From an uncultured Eubacterium sp. (GTDB taxonomy: Bacteria; Bacillota; Clostridia; Peptostreptococcales; Anaerovoracaceae), in assembly GCA_900542385.1 (NCBI GenBank), contig UQNP01000066.1, positions 1-9,184 of the forward strand: DNA of 9,184 nt. The letters are read 5' to 3'. Made by a program: the position numbers and the translations under genes. Shown here one piece after another: positions 5,110-9,184 of this stretch. Numbering within the stretch: position 1 is the first letter of the stretch; every line of letters begins with the position of its first letter. A model generated the notes under the pieces. The model saw nothing but the letters and a program-made list of their open reading frames with translations. It was not told where the DNA came from and did no database searches.

Positions 5110-7543
5110 TGAAAACCTCCTGCGCCGCTTCCACCGATTTGAGAGCGTCCTTGCAGTAATAATCTGCGCCTATTTTTTCTGCGTAATCAGCAGTGAGCAC
5201 CGCGCCTCCTACCATTACTCTGCAATCCGGAGCCGCTTCTTTTACCGCTCTTATGGTTTCCTCCATGCTCTTCAGAGTCGTGGTCATAAGCGCACTCAAT
5301 CCGACCAGTTTTATATTTCTGTCTAAAACAGTCTTCACCACTTCATCTGCAGGAACATCACGTCCCAAATCTATCATCTTAAAGCCGTAATTTTCCATTA
5401 TGACTTTCACTATATTTTTTCCTATATCGTGTATATCTCCCTTAACTGTGGCTATCACCACTTCTCCAAGGGATACTGTCTCTTTGTCGCCCTCTGCAAG
5501 CCTCTGTTTTATAACGTCAAATCCCGCCTGAGCCGCTGTCGCTGACTGGAGCATCTGAGGCAGGAATATGGTCCCTTTTTCAAAACCCTTACCTACCCTA
5601 TCGAGGGCCGGTATGAGATACTCGTTTACGACCTCCATTTCACCGCATGACTTCAGAAGTTCTTTTACAGCAGATACGGTATCGCTCTTCATTCCCTTTT
5701 CTATTGAATAAAATATATCATATTCCATGCCGCCCTTTTCTGCAGTTTCTGTGTTTTTTTCGTTTTTTTTCAGTGAAGATACGGACTGCACGGCGGAAGA
5801 CTCTCCGTATCTGTCTATAAATGCGGCAGCATTCACATCGATGTTCTTCAAAACATGAAAAGCATATATCGACGCCATCATATCCTCGTCATTAGGATTT
5901 ATTATCGGAAGATCAAGACCGCATTCCATAGCCATCGACAGAAATGTTCTGTTGATAACAGGCCTAAGCGGAAGTCCGAAACTTATATTGGATACGCCCA
6001 GAGCAGTTTTAAGCCCCAGCCTTTTCTTTACCATCGTCAGCGCTTTCAGAGTTTCATCCACTTCCTTCTGCTGTGCCGACGCTGTAAGTGTAAGACAGTC
6101 GATTATCACATCTTCACTGGATATTCCGTACTCTTCAGCTTTTCTGAGTATCCTTTCTGCTATTTCAAATCTTTCTTCTGCCTTAGCGGGTATGCCGTTT
6201 TCATCGAGAGTGAGGCCTACAACCGCGGCTCCGTATTTTTTTACGACAGGAAGGATCTTCTCCATATTATCCGTCTCCCCGTTGACAGAATTCACTATGG
6301 CCTTTCCGTTGTAGACTCTAAGAGCTGCTTCCACTGCATCAGGATTTGATGAATCTATCTGCAGAGGTACATCGCTCACCGATTGCAGCTTTTTTACCAC
6401 CTGAGGCAGCACTTTCACCTCATCGATGGACGGAACACCTACATTCACATCGAGGATCTCCGCTCCGGCATCTACCTGTTCTATAGCCTGCGTAAGTATA
6501 TAATCAAAATCACCATCGAGCAAAGCCTGCTTGAGCCTCTTCTTTCCTGTAGGATTTATCCTCTCTCCTATCACTGTCACATGATCCACCGTTACCGCTG
6601 AATTCCCGCTGCATACTTTAAGTTTCCTTATATCTCCGTCATCATGTGAAGAGACGCTTTCCTTATATCTTCCATCATCCTCATTTTTTTCATCGATAAG
6701 TTTTGCAAGTTTCCTTATACATTCCGGATCCGTGCCGCAGCATCCTCCCATCATATTCACGCCTATATCCGCATATTCAGCCATCTTTCCTGCAAACTGC
6801 AAAGATGTGATGCTGTACTCCCCTGTTGCCGGGTCGGGAAGACCTGCATTAGGCTTCACAAGTATAGGAAGCTTCGTATAGCCTCTGAGTTCTTCAGCAA
6901 GCGGATATATTTCCTCAGGTCCGAGTGAACAGTTTATCCCCATCGCATCTACTCCGAGGCCTTCAAGGGTAACAGCCATCGCTTCCAGACTTACGCCTGT
7001 AAAAGTTCTTCCGTTTTCTTCGAAAGTCATGGAGGTTATCACCGGCAGATCACATCCTTCTTTTGCTGCAAGCACAGCAGCTTTCACCTCATAAAGATCG
7101 GTCATCGTCTCGATAACGACAGCATCTGCTTTTTTACATCCGGCATCTACGATCTCCCTGAAAACATCATACGCATCTTCAAATCTGAGCGTGCCCATAG
7201 GCTCCAGCATTTCACCGATAGGTCCTATTCCAAGCGCAATCTTTACATCCTTTCCCTTCTCTGCTGAATCTTCTCTTGCTCTCAGCGCAGCATCCATGGC
7301 AGTATTCACTGCCTCATCAACAGATACTTTTATCTCCTCTACTTTGAATCTGTTGATCCCGAAAGTGCTGGCATATATCATATCTGCGCCGGCATCTATA
7401 TATTTCTTGTGTATATCAGAAATTATTTCCGGATGCCTGAAACCGAATGCCATAGTAGTCTCATCGGCCGCCATCCCTTCTTTCTGGAGCATAGTCCCCA
7501 TGGCTCCGTCAAGTATCCAAATTTTTTTGTTAAAATCAGTCAC
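5102..7543 (-). CDS. metH: Cobalamin-dependent methionine synthase without reactivation domain
   Basis: MetH transfers the methyl group of 5-methyl-tetrahydrofolate to homocysteine through cobalamin. This 813-residue protein has three modules. The first is a homocysteine-binding barrel (about 7-286), with LDGAMGT (11-17) and zinc ligands C205 (GINCSLGP), C268 and C269 (GGCCGT). The second is a pterin-binding barrel (about 318-575), with VIGERINPTG (324-333), DVNVG, QIDSSN and NSVNGE. The third is a four-helix cap plus cobalamin domain (about 605-813), with GDIHDIGKN (702-710), in which H705 is the lower cobalt ligand. It stops there: the C-terminal AdoMet-binding reactivation domain of E. coli-type MetH (over 1200 residues) is absent and is encoded by the gene just upstream, as known from Thermotoga and many Firmicutes. 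Charged linkers at about 286-310 and 585-605 separate the modules. The start is GTG 7543, with GAAGGG about 10 bases upstream, and overlaps the preceding gene by 8 nt. Confidence 0.97.
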   Translation of the reverse strand: MTDFNKKIWILDGAMGTMLQKEGMAADETTMAFGFRHPEIISDIHKKYIDAGADMIYASTFGINRFKVEEIKVSVDEAVNTAMDAALRAREDSAEKGKDVKIALGIGPIGEMLEPMGTLRFEDAYDVFREIVDAGCKKADAVVIETMTDLYEVKAAVLAAKEGCDLPVITSMTFEENGRTFTGVSLEAMAVTLEGLGVDAMGINCSLGPEEIYPLAEELRGYTKLPILVKPNAGLPDPATGEYSITSLQFAGKMAEYADIGVNMMGGCCGTDPECIRKLAKLIDEKNEDDGRYKESVSSHDDGDIRKLKVCSGNSAVTVDHVTVIGERINPTGKKRLKQALLDGDFDYILTQAIEQVDAGAEILDVNVGVPSIDEVKVLPQVVKKLQSVSDVPLQIDSSNPDAVEAALRVYNGKAIVNSVNGETDNMEKILPVVKKYGAAVVGLTLDENGIPAKAEERFEIAERILRKAEEYGISSEDVIIDCLTLTASAQQKEVDETLKALTMVKKRLGLKTALGVSNISFGLPLRPVINRTFLSMAMECGLDLPIINPNDEDMMASIYAFHVLKNIDVNAAAFIDRYGESSAVQSVSSLKKNEKNTETAEKGGMEYDIFYSIEKGMKSDTVSAVKELLKSCGEMEVVNEYLIPALDRVGKGFEKGTIFLPQMLQSATAAQAGFDVIKQRLAEGDKETVSLGEVVIATVKGDIHDIGKNIVKVIMENYGFKMIDLGRDVPADEVVKTVLDRNIKLVGLSALMTTTLKSMEETIRAVKEAAPDCRVMVGGAVLTADYAEKIGADYYCKDALKSVEAAQEVFNG
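5116..5121 (-). promoter_or_regulatory. Strong ribosome binding site inside the metH 3' end
   Basis: AGGAGG on the minus strand lies 6 bases before ATG 5109 and within the last codons of metH. It sets the start of the zinc-ribbon membrane protein and suggests that its translation is coupled to metH. Confidence 0.75.
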
Positions 7544-8195
7544 CGCAAAATTTCCCTTCTTTTCTCAAATCACACTTATCTCTGAGCACACACTCTGCAC
7601 ACGTAGCAAGACTTCCCCGTACCGGTCTGTCGGAAACCCCTATCACAGCAGTCACGGATTTTCTCGGCACCAGCAGATTGTTTGAAGTTACATTCAGTCC
7701 TATCTTTCTCTGTCCGTCGATGTATCTTATCATGTCCGGCTGCACTTCTATGGGAAAATCACCATATCCCGGACTGAATCTTGATGTCGTGTATCCATCG
7801 ACTGCATCATTTATCGTTTTCTGAAATGCATCGCATACCTGCTCTATCAAAACCGAAGCTCCGCAGTCAGCTATCACTGCCTCCGTCATATCTGTTATCT
7901 GAAGACGCCTTATAAGGTGATCTGCACCTGCGCCCAGCGTCGCTCCCATCACCACGATTTTTTGACATCCACTGAGATGCCTTTTTATTGATTTCCCTTC
8001 AAGTCTGAGCTCTGACGGCTCCATGATCCTGTATATAGCCTTCGGCGAAACAGCTGATATTATCATCTGTTCGACTTTCCTGATCTCTGACATGATTTTT
8101 TCATCGGGTATCTCTTTCATCCCCAGAGCTTCGAGCCACGCTTTCAAATTTATTTTATTCTCTGTTCTTATATCCATCTTAAAAACTTCGATCAC
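7536..8195 (-). CDS. Stand-alone MetH reactivation-domain protein
   Basis: This 219-residue protein corresponds to the C-terminal AdoMet-binding activation domain of cobalamin-dependent methionine synthase. The signature RFSPGYGDFPIEVQ (139-152) and the LLVPRKSVTAVIGVSD block (174-189) are diagnostic. In full-length MetH this domain binds AdoMet and remethylates cob(II)alamin formed by oxidation. Here it is separate and would act in trans on the adjacent short MetH, with an electron donor not encoded in the window. A similar stand-alone protein is known beside MetH in Thermotoga. The C-terminus carries four cysteines, C199-x2-C202-x5-C208-x8-C217, a spacing that could hold a metal or iron-sulfur cluster. 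The start is GTG 8195, overlapping the metF stop in GTGA. No strong ribosome binding site is seen, so translation by coupling is likely; ATG 8177 is the alternative. Confidence 0.92.
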   Translation of the reverse strand: MIEVFKMDIRTENKINLKAWLEALGMKEIPDEKIMSEIRKVEQMIISAVSPKAIYRIMEPSELRLEGKSIKRHLSGCQKIVVMGATLGAGADHLIRRLQITDMTEAVIADCGASVLIEQVCDAFQKTINDAVDGYTTSRFSPGYGDFPIEVQPDMIRYIDGQRKIGLNVTSNNLLVPRKSVTAVIGVSDRPVRGSLATCAECVLRDKCDLRKEGKFCGD

Positions 8196-9061
8196 CTGAG
8201 AAGATCTTTTATATTCTCATACACCTTTAACGCGACCTTTGGATTGTTCATCGTATAAACATGTATTCCGTCCGCACCATTTGTGATTAGATCTCTTATC
8301 TGTTCCACAGCGTACTCTATGCCTGCCTCAAAGAGACCTTCTGCATCATTTTCGTACAGTCCTATCATTTTAGTGAATTTATGAGGAAGACTCGCACCGC
8401 TGAGTGCAACGGTCTTTTCTATCTGTCTGGAATTCACTATAGGCATTATGCCTGCGGACACAGGAACATCTATACCCATAAGTCTTGCCTTTCCCACAAA
8501 TTCATAAAAAACCTGATTATCAAAGAAAAGCTGGGTTATCAGTACCTTAACGCCTGCACCTATCTTGTATTTCAAATTCTGTATATCCTCATCAAGCGAT
8601 CTGCTCTCATAATGCCCCTCAGGATAGCATGCTCCGAGGATCTCAAGATTGTCGCTGCATTTTCTCTGCACCTCTATGGCAAGTTCATTCGCGTGTTTAA
8701 AATCGGTCTTGATATCCTCTTCCGAAACTATATCTCCTCTCAGCGCCAGAACGTTCTCTATGTCCGCATCGGCAAACCTTCCGATCATTTCTTTCACATC
8801 TTCTTTTGTAGAATTCACACATGTGAGATGCGCCACCGTCTCTATTCCATATTTTTTCTTTATATTTGAAGCTATCTCGCAGGTGGAATTGTCGGCTATG
8901 TTACCTCCGGCACCATAGGTCACACTTATGAAATCAGGCTCACATACCGCCAGTTTTTCCACAGTGTCATATATGGAATCCAAATTTGACTTCCTCTTTG
9001 GAGGGAATATTTCCAGGGAAAAAACAGGTTTTTTCTTTTCATATAGTTCAGGTATCTTCAT
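8192..9061 (-). CDS. metF: Methylenetetrahydrofolate reductase
   Basis: MetF is a flavoprotein that reduces 5,10-methylene-tetrahydrofolate to 5-methyl-tetrahydrofolate, the methyl donor for MetH. The 289 residues match the bacterial single-domain barrel length. Visible motifs are SLEIFPPKR (15-23) with the likely catalytic Glu17, SVTYGAGG (46-53), ALRGD (106-110), ACYPEGH (144-150), TQLFFD (176-181) and GIMP (204-207). The closing segment IHVYTMNNP (266-274) is typical. ATG 9061 has GGAG 8 bases upstream. It is the first gene of the methionine operon and is followed by the MetH reactivation protein with a 4-nt overlap. No MetV-like partner or electron-transfer subunit lies beside it in the window, so the reductant cannot be told. 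No riboswitch-like leader is seen between it and its promoter. Confidence 0.97.
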   Translation of the reverse strand: MKIPELYEKKKPVFSLEIFPPKRKSNLDSIYDTVEKLAVCEPDFISVTYGAGGNIADNSTCEIASNIKKKYGIETVAHLTCVNSTKEDVKEMIGRFADADIENVLALRGDIVSEEDIKTDFKHANELAIEVQRKCSDNLEILGACYPEGHYESRSLDEDIQNLKYKIGAGVKVLITQLFFDNQVFYEFVGKARLMGIDVPVSAGIMPIVNSRQIEKTVALSGASLPHKFTKMIGLYENDAEGLFEAGIEYAVEQIRDLITNGADGIHVYTMNNPKVALKVYENIKDLLR

Positions 9062-9093
9062 ATATCTTTCTCCATTTCGTTATATAACAATAT

Positions 9094-9122
9094 ATTATAC
9101 TCCTTTGTATTTTCAAATGCAA
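9094..9122 (-). promoter_or_regulatory. Promoter of the metF-metH operon
   Basis: TATAAT (9094-9099, minus strand) is preceded 17 bp upstream by TTGCAT (9117-9122), which keeps only the TTG core. An alternative reading pairs the better TTGAAA (9111-9116) with TATATT (9089-9094) at 16 bp. Either gives a leader of roughly 20-30 nt before metF, too short to hold a SAM or cobalamin riboswitch. Confidence 0.5.
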
Positions 9123-9155
9123 CAAAACGCTTTCCTGGAATATATTCATGCTGTC

Positions 9156-9164
9156 TGATATAAT
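9156..9164 (+). promoter_or_regulatory. Possible divergent extended -10 promoter
   Basis: TGATATAAT is a perfect extended -10 element on the plus strand, pointing out of the window and away from metF. The -35 position (TGGAAT, 9136-9141) is weak. The region is A/T-rich, so a chance match is possible. Confidence 0.3.
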
Positions 9165-9184
9165 TAAAATTAAATAAAACCGAA

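Noticed and set aside
7191..7685. 164-codon plus-strand open frame opposite metH and the reactivase gene
   Set aside because: It is antisense to two well-supported coupled genes and its composition is that of a shadow frame. The same applies to frames at 5855-6349 and 8381-8869.
9062..9184. SAM or cobalamin riboswitch upstream of metF
   Set aside because: The leader between the promoter and metF is only about 20-30 nt, and the wider stretch has no multi-helix structure or conserved boxes of either class.

Overview
The window looks like chromosomal DNA from a low-GC Gram-positive anaerobe, most likely a member of the Clostridia. The reasons are the A/T-rich composition, strong GGAGG-type ribosome binding sites, sigma-A-like promoters, a lipoprotein next to lgt, a methionine synthase whose reactivation domain is a separate protein, and a transposase-like gene of the IS1634 type often seen in clostridial genomes. 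The species cannot be fixed from the sequence. All genes except the first two lie on the minus strand.

Positions 1-2060 (plus strand): a 500-codon gene related to IS1634/IS4-type transposases, then a small TFIIB-type zinc-ribbon protein with its own extended -10 promoter. The transposase-like protein has an intact frame and a good promoter. It has Ser where the family has its first catalytic Asp, it lacks two internal segments, and no terminal inverted repeats are visible. It is better read as a fixed, possibly domesticated, transposase relative than as a live insertion sequence. A hairpin at 2026-2051 separates this pair from the converging minus-strand genes and suits termination from both sides.

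Positions 2101-4571 (minus strand): an lgt-ychF pair (prolipoprotein diacylglyceryl transferase, then the YchF/OLA1 nucleotide-binding protein). Upstream is a single lipoprotein gene with its own promoter and a hairpin terminator (3991-4020). The lipoprotein is a likely substrate of the neighbouring Lgt.

Positions 4672-9116 (minus strand): a tightly packed methionine / one-carbon operon in the order metF, a stand-alone MetH reactivation-domain protein, metH, and a two-helix membrane protein with a C-terminal zinc ribbon. The junctions overlap by 4, 8 and 8 nt, and two internal genes start with GTG, so translational coupling is likely. MetF makes 5-methyl-tetrahydrofolate, MetH moves the methyl group to homocysteine through cobalamin, and the small protein should rescue oxidised cobalamin on MetH. 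The role of the coupled zinc-ribbon membrane protein is unknown.

No tRNA, rRNA, CRISPR array, riboswitch or intact insertion sequence was seen. The most unusual items are the catalytically altered transposase-like gene and the uncharacterised membrane zinc-ribbon gene coupled to metH.
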